Shown: one piece after another, positions 1 through 7,993 of the stretch
Layout of the letters: the number at the start of each line of letters is the position of its first letter
Numbering within the stretch: the stretch's first letter is position 1
Assembly (NCBI RefSeq): GCF_021650935.1
Contig: NZ_CP091244.1
Span: 620,001 to 684,000 of the forward strand
DNA from: Thiothrix winogradskyi
GTDB lineage: Bacteria; Pseudomonadota; Gammaproteobacteria; Thiotrichales; Thiotrichaceae
Direction of reading: 5' to 3'
DNA: 64,000 nucleotides
Translations under genes and position numbers: made by a program
Notes under the pieces: model-generated
Database searches by the model: none
Told to the model about the DNA's origin: nothing
Seen by the model: the letters and a program-made list of their open reading frames with translations, nothing else

Positions 1-75
1 CTGCAACGCCACGGTAAAGCACAATGGTTCAAACTGCCAACACAGGATCAAGCTCATGGCAAAAAAGCAGCCGCG
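1..75 (+). repeat. Left copy of a 75-bp direct repeat
   Basis: Bases 1-75 match 5380-5454 with a single difference (T at 48, G at 5427). The repeat may extend further left, but the window edge hides this. The two copies bracket about 5.3 kb that holds an IS200-type element and two secreted-protein genes. The mismatch changes AGGAG to AGGAT, weakening the ribosome-binding site of the small reading frame that starts at 56. That frame here is only 13 codons long and ends at 97. Confidence 0.85.
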
Positions 76-81
76 GCCTAG
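1..81 (+). CDS. 3' end of an unidentified gene (partial)
   Basis: The window opens inside a reading frame that runs from base 1 to a TAG at 79-81 and encodes a basic, Ala/Lys-rich C-terminus (LQRHGKAQWFKLP ... GKKAAAA). The family cannot be told from 26 residues. The same C-terminus reappears in near-identical DNA at 5380-5457, so the gene end has been duplicated. Its last bases overlap a short out-of-frame ATG at 56 that in the downstream copy starts a small basic protein. Confidence 0.45.
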   Translation: MQRHGKAQWFKLPTQDQAHGKKAAAA

Positions 82-269
82 TCGCAAACGTTTGTAGCGA
101 TAACTTGTTAACTGATGATGCTCCTATCCCCGATCAGCAATACTAGCGCTTCCTTCAACCCTGTCCAACAGATGATATATAAACTTAAACTTACCATCTA
201 GTTAATTGATAATTATTTGTTTTTTAATTTACTGATAAAATTTTAGGATAATGACACTGCAATCCTGTT

Positions 270-862
270 GACTAAACAACCACCAGCTAAAGCTGGTGGG
301 TTTTTTTGCTACGGACTGAAAGTCCCGGATACACGTCGGCTAAACGACGTGTCGGTACGCTTACTCCGGTTCCATCTTGAAATGGTCGTTTGGATTTGGC
401 TCAAAGTGATGCTCCAAATACTGTTTGATCATCTCTTCCGTCATTTGACCCACGGTGGCGCAGAAATACCCGCGTGCCCAAAAATGCCTTCCCCAGTAAC
501 GTTTCTTCACATGGGGGAACTCCTCAAACAGCCGACTGGATGTCCTTCCCTTGATCCGACGCATGATTTCACTCGGTGCTAGTTCCGGCGGGCAACTCAC
601 CAAGATATGCACATGGTCTTTGCTCACCACGCCTTTGACTATCCTGATCTCAAATGCCTCGCAAGTCTGCCGAACAAGCTCACGCACACGCTGCGCTACT
701 TCTCCCGTCAACACCTTGTAACGGTATTTCGTCACCCAAACAAAGTGATACTCAATCTGATAGACCGTGTGACTGCCATAGCGGTAATCCATGCTGCACC
801 TCGCTTCGTTCATACAGCGCATTATCGCAGCTAAAGCTGACCGGCTAAAGCCGGTGGTTTAA
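270..862 (-). mobile_element. IS200-type (IS200/IS605 family) insertion sequence
   Basis: A single Y1-type transposase gene on the minus strand is flanked by palindromic ends, with no tnpB. The tnpA-distal end has a perfect hairpin CCACCAGC-TAAA-GCTGGTGG at 281-300, a GGACT/AGTCC hairpin near 313-325 and an ACACGTCG/CGACGTGT hairpin near 330-351. The tnpA-proximal end has CAGC-TAAA-GCTG and ACCGGC-TAAA-GCCGGT hairpins at about 829-857. Shared TAAA loops and subterminal hairpins are what this family uses for single-strand recognition. The exact cleavage points are not certain, so the limits are approximate. Confidence 0.8.
361..792 (-). CDS. tnpA: IS200/IS605 family transposase TnpA
   Basis: This 143-residue protein has the size and motifs of a Y1 HUH single-strand transposase. 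The metal-binding HUH motif is His60-Val-His62 (KDHVHILVS). The probable catalytic tyrosine is Tyr125 in a C-terminal helix (EEMIKQYLEHH). These enzymes excise and insert single-stranded DNA using hairpins at the ends, and such hairpins flank the gene. The ATG at 792 is chosen because GAGGTG lies just upstream; an earlier in-frame ATG at 822 would add ten residues not typical of the family. The frame is intact, so the element may be active. Confidence 0.9.
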   Translation of the reverse strand: MDYRYGSHTVYQIEYHFVWVTKYRYKVLTGEVAQRVRELVRQTCEAFEIRIVKGVVSKDHVHILVSCPPELAPSEIMRRIKGRTSSRLFEEFPHVKKRYWGRHFWARGYFCATVGQMTEEMIKQYLEHHFEPNPNDHFKMEPE

Positions 863-936
863 ACCTTGTGATTGAAAATTAATTTTGTGAATTAACTAGC
901 ATTGATAAAAATTTACTTATCAATGAGGGCTAGAAC

Positions 937-3030
937 ATGAAAATATCATGCAAGTTAATCTTTGCTCTATTACTGAGCATTTTCTCGTATCCAGTTTTCT
1001 CGGCCTTACCTGCTCCTCAAACAATTTCACCAGCAGGTAGTACCGTTTCTCAATCTGGTGGTCTTGTGAATTTTAGCTGGACACCTGTAGCAGGTGCTGC
1101 GTCCTATTCACTTACTGGATACGCTATCGACAACAATGGTAGCATTGTTTGGGAACCTCCCCTTTTAGGTAAAGATCTGACAACCCAAGAGGCAAATTGT
1201 GTATCAGGTTCGACCTGTTCCACCTCATTATCAGTAACGGCCACTTCTGGAACATGGAAGGTTAGGGCTATAGATCCCAACAATCAAAAGGGTGATTATT
1301 CTGCATATACACCGTTCACACTATCATCTGCTCCACCACCTAATACATCATCAATTCCCCAGCCTATCTTGCCAATGGGCAGCGCAACCCGTCAGTCGAA
1401 TGGTAGTGTTAATTTTAGTTGGACATCTGTAACAGGGTCTGTCTCCTACTATATTAGTGGTTATCCTACTGATAGCAACGGTAATATTGTTTGGGGAGCA
1501 GAAGCAATAAGTGAAACAATTACATCACAATCTGCAAACTGTAGTACAATTTCAACATGCTCTGTTGCCTTGTCTGTGGGTATAAATTCTGGCGCGTGGA
1601 AAGTTCGAGCTATATATGCAAACAATCAGAAAAGTGATTACTCTAATTATGCATTTTTCACACTAAACGCATCCAGTGGAGGAGCTTTACCTGTTAGTGT
1701 TCCTTATGCCAATTGGACTCCTGCAAGTGCCTCGTCAATTAATATCCCAAACTTCCTTAGCTATAATATTGATCTTGATACAGGAAAAAAGGTTTGGAGA
1801 TTAGGTGGTTCACAAAATGAAATGAATACCGCAAAAATATATCCTACAGGAAGCTCAGACTCTATTAGCGCATTACATGGGCAACATTTCTATAGTCGCA
1901 TATCCGTTTCTAATAAAGATGAGACCTTTGCGATTGGCAATACAGGCAACAATAGTGGATATGCTGCCTTGTGGAGAGTTTCTGATAAAAAGCTAGTAGC
2001 TTGGGTTCCTGCCTCGTTATATAATGATTCGGATGCAAGAAGTTATTACCAGAAACAAATACTCTGGGATAGAAATTCAAACAATGTTTACTGGTATATT
2101 AAAAATAATCAAATCATTAAAGTTACAATAAATTTATCTGATTTTACAACAACTTCTGCAATATACGATACGTTCAACAATTATGACCAGATTACATTTG
2201 GCAATGGCGAAGGTAATTTCTCCGATGATGGATCAAAAATAGTCATTGTGGGATATTATAATGGCAATATTAATAGCTATATTATCCCTTACAATGTGAA
2301 TACCAAAAATAAAGGGACACCTAGATATGTCGCCGGTAATTCAGGAAGAATGATGGACTGGGCAGCAGTTGACCCTACAGGGCAGTATATTGTCTTTGAT
2401 ATACCTATTAGTAATAATAGTGCTTGGACGTGGGCAGTATCATTCAACAATGCAACAGGAACCCCATGGCTATTATATAAAAATGTAAAACACAGTGACT
2501 TCGTTATTGATAAAAATGCTGAACCTTGGATTGTATTAGGAAACTGGAAGGGTGTAGTTGCCTGTAAGCTATCATCATCATTAATGAAAAGAGTATGGCC
2601 ATCCTATGAAGTTAATAATGCAGGTGATGGAAACATTGAGTTTGGCACTAGTCCTGTGAATTCTAGTTTAACTACTGCATCAGGTCATATGTCTCGTGTA
2701 AAAAATCGCTCAGGAATGGTCTTGATGTCTCGATTCATGGATGGGGGACTTTATTATATTGATATTGACAAACCAAGCGAGAGTATTTATGTAGGAAATA
2801 CAAGACATGGCAAGCCTTATCAGACTAGTTATGCTTCCAGTATAGCAAAATGGGGGGTTGACGATGCAGGAGAAACAAAAGGTTATGAATCTTATAAAAG
2901 AGAACCTAGAGGAAATGCATCACCATCAGGCAGATATGTTTTCTTTGTGAGTGATTACCATGCCTATGGAAATACTTATGATATGTCTCCACCAATGACT
3001 GCCTTTTTGAATATGATAGAATTGTGGTAA
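937..3030 (+). CDS. Secreted protein: two FN3-like domains plus a propeller-like domain
   Basis: The 697-residue product starts with a signal peptide (about residues 1-22, ending VFSA). Two similar segments follow at about 30-130 and 140-245; both contain VNFSW and WKVRAI and look like fibronectin III or similar beta-sandwich folds. The remainder (about 265-697) is clearly homologous to the 428-residue product at 10301: shared signatures include KVWRLGGS, GEGNFSDDG, VDPTG, VKHSD and FFVSDY. It is probably an exported or surface protein. The coding sequence is notably richer in A and T than the homologue and most of the window, which suggests separate transfer. No enzymatic motif was recognised. 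Confidence 0.75.
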   Translation: MKISCKLIFALLLSIFSYPVFSALPAPQTISPAGSTVSQSGGLVNFSWTPVAGAASYSLTGYAIDNNGSIVWEPPLLGKDLTTQEANCVSGSTCSTSLSVTATSGTWKVRAIDPNNQKGDYSAYTPFTLSSAPPPNTSSIPQPILPMGSATRQSNGSVNFSWTSVTGSVSYYISGYPTDSNGNIVWGAEAISETITSQSANCSTISTCSVALSVGINSGAWKVRAIYANNQKSDYSNYAFFTLNASSGGALPVSVPYANWTPASASSINIPNFLSYNIDLDTGKKVWRLGGSQNEMNTAKIYPTGSSDSISALHGQHFYSRISVSNKDETFAIGNTGNNSGYAALWRVSDKKLVAWVPASLYNDSDARSYYQKQILWDRNSNNVYWYIKNNQIIKVTINLSDFTTTSAIYDTFNNYDQITFGNGEGNFSDDGSKIVIVGYYNGNINSYIIPYNVNTKNKGTPRYVAGNSGRMMDWAAVDPTGQYIVFDIPISNNSAWTWAVSFNNATGTPWLLYKNVKHSDFVIDKNAEPWIVLGNWKGVVACKLSSSLMKRVWPSYEVNNAGDGNIEFGTSPVNSSLTTASGHMSRVKNRSGMVLMSRFMDGGLYYIDIDKPSESIYVGNTRHGKPYQTSYASSIAKWGVDDAGETKGYESYKREPRGNASPSGRYVFFVSDYHAYGNTYDMSPPMTAFLNMIELW

Positions 3031-3569
3031 TCACCATTAATTATCTAGGCAAATAGACGCATGATTTTTGAGAGCAATTGGCATTAAGAATTAAGTGATA
3101 ACTCTCTCTTGGAACAAGTGTCTCGTTACCGTAATAATAAATTACTTGTCAGGAGGCTGGTTTTATAACCAGCCTCAACGGCGAAATTAAACTCAAAACT
3201 TTTTCCTCAATATTCAGACTATGGGAGATCCTTGCATGTAGCCTGACTGTGGAATGGTTTTTGTATTTTATTGACAATAGCATCCCAGCAAAAAATTCCG
3301 CCTATTTTTTATCAGTCTGTTAATTGGCTGCATGATTAATAAATATTGATGAAAGTTATAGATTACCCATAAAAACAATCCTTTTATCCATTAATAGACA
3401 CCGTTCGCTCTACTCCTATAAGCTAAAAATAACATTTCTCCTATATCCTCCAAGGAAATAAATGAAATTACTCTCCTAGCGATGAAAGCATCAGAAGCCA
3501 TCAGGAGAAGATGGAAAGAACCATTGTATTCATGCCTTTTTGGGGAGGTTACCTCATGCGAAGTTCTAA
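3031..3569. other. AT-rich intergenic region with one strong hairpin
   Basis: About 540 bases lie between two secreted-protein genes. A perfect 10-bp stem with a TTAT loop (GAGGCTGGTT / AACCAGCCTC) sits at 3153-3176. It lacks a T-run on either strand, so it may be a weak terminator or an RNA-stability element. A TTGACA box occurs near 3271 but no good -10 pairs with it. A possible 20-codon upstream reading frame at 3511-3573 is listed separately. Nothing else was recognised. Confidence 0.5.
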
Positions 3570-3573
3570 ATGA
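3511..3573 (+). CDS. Possible 20-residue upstream reading frame
   Basis: ATG at 3511 follows AGGAGAAG and opens a 20-codon frame beginning MERTIVF. Its TGA overlaps, as ATGA, an ATG at 3570 in frame with the next gene. The arrangement could couple translation to the secreted repeat protein. The Shine-Dalgarno spacing is short and there is no protein family support, so this is tentative. Confidence 0.2.
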   Translation: MERTIVFMPFWGGYLMRSSK

Positions 3574-3599
3574 GTCAAGTTAGAATAGGAGTCAAATTT

Positions 3600-5261
3600 A
3601 TGAAAGGTCTACGAGGCGTTGCATTCTTGGTTGCCATTAACCTGATACCTGTTTCTCAAGCAGCCAGTATCGCGGAACAGTTTGAATTTCTAGCAGGGAA
3701 AGCCTTTTTCTCCACCAGCGGTGAAAAAATCTCTTTTGATAATGGCGAATTTGCCTGGGATAAAAATCTTGCTGACACTGAACCTGCTGCCATCACGGGG
3801 CGTTACCTGAGTAGTGCAGATACTGTTGTGTTACAGCCTAACAATTCCAGTGAGCCTTTATCCGTGCTTATAGAACCGGCAACCGGGCAACTGATCTTGA
3901 ACAGTGTCACCTATTCATGGGGAAAGGGAACCAGTAAGCCCGCAACGCCTGCGCCTCCTACAGGTAATACTGATGATTTGAATGAACAGTTCGACTATCT
4001 GGCAGAGAAGCAGTTTACTGCTGCTTCCGGCTCCTATTATTTCGAGGGCGGGCATTTCCAGCTTGAGTCCCCGACTGGCTCCTTGCAAGGGCAATATGTT
4101 GTGCGGGATAGCGCAATACACCTGATTTTTGACAACAGCAGCCAAGCATCCAGAACGGTTGTGGTCAGCATTGCGAATGGCACTGTTACCGACCAATCAA
4201 GTAGTGTTGTTTACAGTTGGGGTGTGGCACATTCAGGTTCGTCTACGACCAATCCTGCCCCAAACCCTGGCTCGAATACGCAACCGCCTACCCTACCACC
4301 TGTCTCTGGGGTTCCCCAAGTACCGATAGTGCCTGTTACGGAACAGTTTGAGTTCCTTAAGGGTAAAGGTTTTACTGACACGTCTTTAATTTTTTATTTG
4401 TTCTCCAGAAACACTGTTGATGGTCGTGGAACGGTTAACCGCTTTAATGGACCGCTGGAATCTACAGGAAGTTATTTTATTGGCAATGATAAAGTTTACA
4501 TTCAATTCCCAAATGTCGCAGGTTTACAGGAGCCAGCACCGCTACTGGCATTTCCAACAACGTCTTCATTCGTGATCAATCCTGACAAATCGTTCAGGGG
4601 CAATCATGCGCTTGCTGACTCTATTTATACCAGTGCGAACATTGATAGAGCACTAGCGAGAATCAGGTATTTGGGAGGAAAAATCTTTCGTGGTGAATCA
4701 GGTGCTATAGCTTTTGATGGTAATTTCAGTAGTTTTGGCATAACCGGAAGGGTTGAAGTATTAGACTATACTGATCAGACCGACCCTTTTGTGGTAAATG
4801 CAGGTGTAAGTACAGGTAGTTATAGCATTTTTGACAACAGTCGGGATGACAGCAACCTCACTCTTACCGGAATGCTGAATAATGGTCAGACTTTTAGCTC
4901 CACCCTGTTCCTAGATGACTTGAATAATACGCTAATTGTGAATGGCAAAGGTTATGTCTGGCTGGGTGAATCCAGCACGGATTACAGTGAAAATGTGACG
5001 AAACCCAACCTCGGTTGGTTAATGGACAAGACCTTCATTTCAACCCAAGGCAACCAACTGTCATTCTCAAACACAAGCTATGCGTTAGTTGCTGCTGATG
5101 GGCGCACGCTGGATTCCGGTCTTGTCCGTTCGGGAGCGGTTAGTGTCTATTTGGCTCACTTGGGTAGCGACAATATGACCGTTAAAGATATTTTCCCGTT
5201 GGAAGTGAATATTAACGCTGGCTCCGTCATCTACAAGGGAGAAACGTTCTCTTGGCGCTGA
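3600..5261 (+). CDS. Secreted repeat protein of unknown function
   Basis: The 553-residue protein has a signal peptide (MKGLRGVAFLVAINLIPVSQA) and about five diverged repeats of roughly 100-130 residues. Each repeat opens with a similar motif: EQFEFLAGKAF, EQFDYLAEKQF, EQFEFLKGKGF, RIRYLGGKIF and LGWLMDKTF. Segments ending in YSWG or YVWLG recur at repeat ends. Pro/Thr/Ser-rich linkers separate the first repeats. Such architecture suits a surface or matrix protein, but no named family was recognised. ATG at 3600 is preferred because AGGAG lies 8 bases upstream; an in-frame ATG at 3570 has no good site and would put a charged stretch before the signal peptide. Confidence 0.7.
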   Translation: MKGLRGVAFLVAINLIPVSQAASIAEQFEFLAGKAFFSTSGEKISFDNGEFAWDKNLADTEPAAITGRYLSSADTVVLQPNNSSEPLSVLIEPATGQLILNSVTYSWGKGTSKPATPAPPTGNTDDLNEQFDYLAEKQFTAASGSYYFEGGHFQLESPTGSLQGQYVVRDSAIHLIFDNSSQASRTVVVSIANGTVTDQSSSVVYSWGVAHSGSSTTNPAPNPGSNTQPPTLPPVSGVPQVPIVPVTEQFEFLKGKGFTDTSLIFYLFSRNTVDGRGTVNRFNGPLESTGSYFIGNDKVYIQFPNVAGLQEPAPLLAFPTTSSFVINPDKSFRGNHALADSIYTSANIDRALARIRYLGGKIFRGESGAIAFDGNFSSFGITGRVEVLDYTDQTDPFVVNAGVSTGSYSIFDNSRDDSNLTLTGMLNNGQTFSSTLFLDDLNNTLIVNGKGYVWLGESSTDYSENVTKPNLGWLMDKTFISTQGNQLSFSNTSYALVAADGRTLDSGLVRSGAVSVYLAHLGSDNMTVKDIFPLEVNINAGSVIYKGETFSWR

Positions 5262-5349
5262 GCAGTGGGTTCCAGAATGAACGGATGGGCAGAAAACAGG
5301 TCATTATGATGTGGCAGGGCTGGTTGGCAACAGGGTGCTGGAGGCGTAG

Positions 5350-5457
5350 CATCTTCAACCAGTCCGTTATCTGCATTACCTGCAACGCCACGGTAAAGCA
5401 CAATGGTTCAAACTGCCAACACAGGAGCAAGCTCATGGCAAAAAAGCAGCCGCGTAA
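5350..5457 (+). pseudogene. Duplicated gene-end remnant
   Basis: After a stop at 5347-5349 this frame reads HLQPVRYLHY followed by the same C-terminus as the partial gene at the window start, ending TAA at 5455-5457. No start codon with a ribosome-binding site precedes it, so it looks like a truncated duplicate of that gene's 3' end. Whether its first ten residues are also shared cannot be tested, because the window begins at the matching point. Confidence 0.5.
5380..5454 (+). repeat. Right copy of the 75-bp direct repeat
   Basis: This copy is 74/75 identical to bases 1-75. It carries the duplicated gene end in frame up to TAA at 5455-5457. It also carries the intact AGGAG site and ATG (5435) of the small basic protein gene, which continues only beyond this copy. 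Confidence 0.85.
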
Positions 5458-5611
5458 GCGCAATCCCGTCGCCCATCACCTGTTTATTAACCGGGGTGGG
5501 GTTCACGAAAAAAGCAATTCTGCCAAACGGCAGGAAGACAAACGCCAGTTACGTAAGCTGGTCGCAAAAGGGGGCGGGCTTTCCGCCCCCGATCTTATCT
5601 GCGCCCTCTAA
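5435..5611 (+). CDS. Small basic protein with a hairpin inside its 3' coding region
   Basis: The 58-residue product is strongly basic (MAKKQPRKRNPVAHH, then many Lys/Arg/Gln residues) and ends in the more hydrophobic LSAPDLICAL. AGGAG lies 8 bases before the ATG. A perfect 8-bp GC stem (GGGGGCGG / CCGCCCCC, 5570-5590) lies within the last codons, 21 bases before the stop. This resembles arfA genes, where a coding hairpin leads to a truncated non-stop message and the basic protein rescues ribosomes. The protein does not clearly match ArfA, so that role is only a hypothesis. The family was not otherwise recognised. Confidence 0.5.
   Translation: MAKKQPRKRNPVAHHLFINRGGVHEKSNSAKRQEDKRQLRKLVAKGGGLSAPDLICAL
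5570..5590 (+). terminator. GC-rich hairpin within the small gene's 3' end
   Basis: The stem is GGGGGCGG (5570-5577) and CCGCCCCC (5583-5590) with a GCTTT loop. No T-run follows, so it is not a canonical intrinsic terminator. It may be a processing site or a transcription pause within the coding region. Confidence 0.5.
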
Positions 5612-5756
5612 ACCTGAAACTGTCTGCAAAATCACACCTTTTATCCTACTGCCCCCGCCAATTCGCTCACATCACATAAACTGTAAAACACCGCTGCCTG
5701 CAAGGAACTGCAACTCAGCTAGGACAAGCACGTCTTTACAGTAGGAATCCCGCTTT

Positions 5757-6722
5757 ATGAAACAATCTGCCAAACGTCTGGCGAAACAATGGTTGCTGCC
5801 TGTGCCAACCAAATTACGCAACAACCAGATCAAACTTGATCCCCAAGGGTTTGCTAGGATTGAACACGCCATTCGCACCCACTATCACCAAGACTGGCGC
5901 AGCGAAGCGCATTATTCCCCCGAAAAATACCAAGAAGATTTGCAAGCACACTTATCCGAACGCTTGGAAAATGATCGGCGTTTGATCGTACCTTGGTTAA
6001 ACCAAGCCAAACCGTTACGCGGGCAACGGATTCTGGAAATCGGTTGCGGCACGGGTTCATCCACCGTCGCCTTAGCCGAACAGGGGGCGCAAGTGGTTGG
6101 CATCGACATCGACCAAGGCGCGTTAAAAGTGGCGCTAGAACGCGCTAATGTGTACGGTGTATCCGCCGAATTTCAAAGCGTGAATGCCAATCAACTGGTG
6201 CAAACCTTCGGCAAAGGCAATTTTGACAGCATTATTTTCTTTGCATCGCTGGAACACATGACCTTGACGGAACGGCTCGCCTCATTACGGGATGCCTGGA
6301 GCATGTTGCCGGTTGATGGTTTGCTGATCATTATCGAAACACCGAATCGCTTGTGGTTTTTCGACAGCCACACCTCGCGCTTACCGTTTTTTCACTGGCT
6401 GCCGGATAAACTCGCATTCCGCTATTCGCAATTCAGCCCGCGTGAAAATTTCCGCGAATTGTATCGGCAATACACCCCAGAATCCGCCGAACATTTCCTG
6501 CGGCGCGGGCGCGGTATGAGCTTCCATGAGCTGGAAATTGCCATCAAGCCGGTCAAGGAACTGAAAGTGGTCAGCAGCATTTCCTCGTTTCTGGGGATGC
6601 GTTACCGGCTGAAGCAATCAGCCATCGACCGCGAATACAAAGCATTACTCCGCAAGATTTATCCAGACATCCACCAAGGGTTTTTCGACGATCACCTTTA
6701 CCTGATCATCGAAAAAACCTGA
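5757..6722 (+). CDS. Class I SAM-dependent methyltransferase
   Basis: The 321-residue protein has a Rossmann-type methyltransferase core. Motif I is ILEIGCGTG at about residues 92-100, followed by VVGIDID (113-119) as the acidic end of strand 2, and later FFASLEHM and LLIIIETPNR. The substrate cannot be read from the sequence. Its position beside polysaccharide deacetylases and an O-antigen ligase-like gene suggests it may modify a sugar or lipid in surface-polysaccharide synthesis, but this is inference. It is convergent with the deacetylase gene that ends at 6744. No signal peptide or membrane segment is present. Confidence 0.75.
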   Translation: MKQSAKRLAKQWLLPVPTKLRNNQIKLDPQGFARIEHAIRTHYHQDWRSEAHYSPEKYQEDLQAHLSERLENDRRLIVPWLNQAKPLRGQRILEIGCGTGSSTVALAEQGAQVVGIDIDQGALKVALERANVYGVSAEFQSVNANQLVQTFGKGNFDSIIFFASLEHMTLTERLASLRDAWSMLPVDGLLIIIETPNRLWFFDSHTSRLPFFHWLPDKLAFRYSQFSPRENFRELYRQYTPESAEHFLRRGRGMSFHELEIAIKPVKELKVVSSISSFLGMRYRLKQSAIDREYKALLRKIYPDIHQGFFDDHLYLIIEKT

Positions 6723-6743
6723 GAGAATCCTCAGCGTGTCCGG

Positions 6744-7820
6744 TTAAAAACGAAAGGGGGCGGATGCTCCCACTTTGCTAGTGTTGCGGTACAGAATGGC
6801 GACATAGGTTTGCCCCCGCTGTGCAGCACTAAGCGTAATCCCCAACTTGCCGGAAGCACTGCCATCAGCATTTGCCCCTGCCATGTCAGCTTGCCACTCA
6901 CTTTGGTTGGCAGGCACGATGCCGATAAAATCGGCAGAAATACCTTCCCATTGCACTCGCACCCGCTCACCTTCCACGGTTGCCGAGACAGAGCCACTGT
7001 TCGCAGTAACGGGAGCTTCGCTGCTGCTAGCTGCGCCACCGCGATTACCCACTTGATAGGCTTCCTGGAAAGTGTAAAACCGCAACCCCAAGGCTTTTGC
7101 CCGATCAATCACCGCATTCAGTTTGCTAACGGGTATACCGTAATTGTGTGTTTCACCAGCAGGCAAAATGCGATGCGCATACAGGGTTAGAATTTCACCG
7201 CGATCTTTGGCGCGTTGCAGCGCAGCGGTGATTTCCGGTAATTCCTTTTGATAGCCACTGTCGATACCATCGCCTGATAAAAAGCCGTAACGCTTGCTGC
7301 TATTGTGGTACAGCTCATCCAAGGTCGATAAGGTTTGCCCCGCATTGGGGGTGGTGGAGCGCAAATAAGGCAAATGGGGGCGAATAGCCTCATCATATAC
7401 TGGGGTACGGCGACCATTTGGGTAGGAAAAACTGACCGGGTAAAAACCAAACGCTTGCATATTGGCAATGGCAGGAAATACCTGTTCCGCAAGGTAAAGA
7501 TTCACGTTACTGGCTTCAGACAAATACGGCGCATGGTGAATAGGTTTATGGTCATAACTGTGGCAGCCGATTTCATGCCCTTTATTTTGCAAGGTACGCA
7601 GCTTTTCAATTTGACTGCTGGATAAGGTATGCCAATGACTGACAAAAAACGTTGCCTTTACATCATTCCGTTCAGCGAAAAAATCATGCCACTGGTCAAT
7701 AGACGTATCGTCAAATGTTAAAACAACCCCGGCAGATGCTGAATAAACGGCAACTGGCGTTAATAATAACCCGACCGAGAAAATACAATAATAAATAAAA
7801 TGTTTGATAAAACGCTGCAT
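6744..7820 (-). CDS. Secreted polysaccharide deacetylase (NodB/CE4 domain)
   Basis: The 358-residue protein has an N-terminal signal peptide (residues about 1-27) and a NodB homology domain. The first metal/catalytic motif is LTFDD and the second is the His-Ser-Tyr-Asp-His stretch in HEIGCHSYDH, as in carbohydrate esterase family 4. Later YAHRILPAGE is shared with the larger paralogue next door. These enzymes remove N-acetyl groups from chitin-like, peptidoglycan or PNAG-like glycans. The last ~100 residues form a separate beta-rich domain. Its role is probably extracellular or periplasmic polysaccharide modification. Confidence 0.85.
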   Translation of the reverse strand: MQRFIKHFIYYCIFSVGLLLTPVAVYSASAGVVLTFDDTSIDQWHDFFAERNDVKATFFVSHWHTLSSSQIEKLRTLQNKGHEIGCHSYDHKPIHHAPYLSEASNVNLYLAEQVFPAIANMQAFGFYPVSFSYPNGRRTPVYDEAIRPHLPYLRSTTPNAGQTLSTLDELYHNSSKRYGFLSGDGIDSGYQKELPEITAALQRAKDRGEILTLYAHRILPAGETHNYGIPVSKLNAVIDRAKALGLRFYTFQEAYQVGNRGGAASSSEAPVTANSGSVSATVEGERVRVQWEGISADFIGIVPANQSEWQADMAGANADGSASGKLGITLSAAQRGQTYVAILYRNTSKVGASAPFRF

Positions 7821-7946
7821 AGCTTAACTCCCTTTGCACTATTTATTTTAAAAATGATTATCCCTAATTAATTGTCAAAGCTTAGCAAGAATAAACAATC
7901 CTGCAAGCTGAAATGCTGCACAAGATCTTTAACGGAATGCCATAAA

Positions 7947-7972
7947 AAAGGGGCGAATTGTTACGCCCCTTT
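7947..7972 (-). terminator. Intrinsic terminator after the larger deacetylase gene
   Basis: AAAGGGGCG (7947-7955) pairs with CGCCCCTTT (7964-7972). On the minus strand the hairpin is followed by a run of six T. It lies about 20 bases past the stop of the gene transcribed from 10045. Confidence 0.85.
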
Positions 7973-7993
7973 GTGATAGCCGTTATGCCTGTT

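Noticed and set aside
361..848. Plus-strand reading frames opposite the IS200 transposase
   Set aside because: They are antisense to an intact TnpA with HUH motif and have no ribosome-binding sites or family features.
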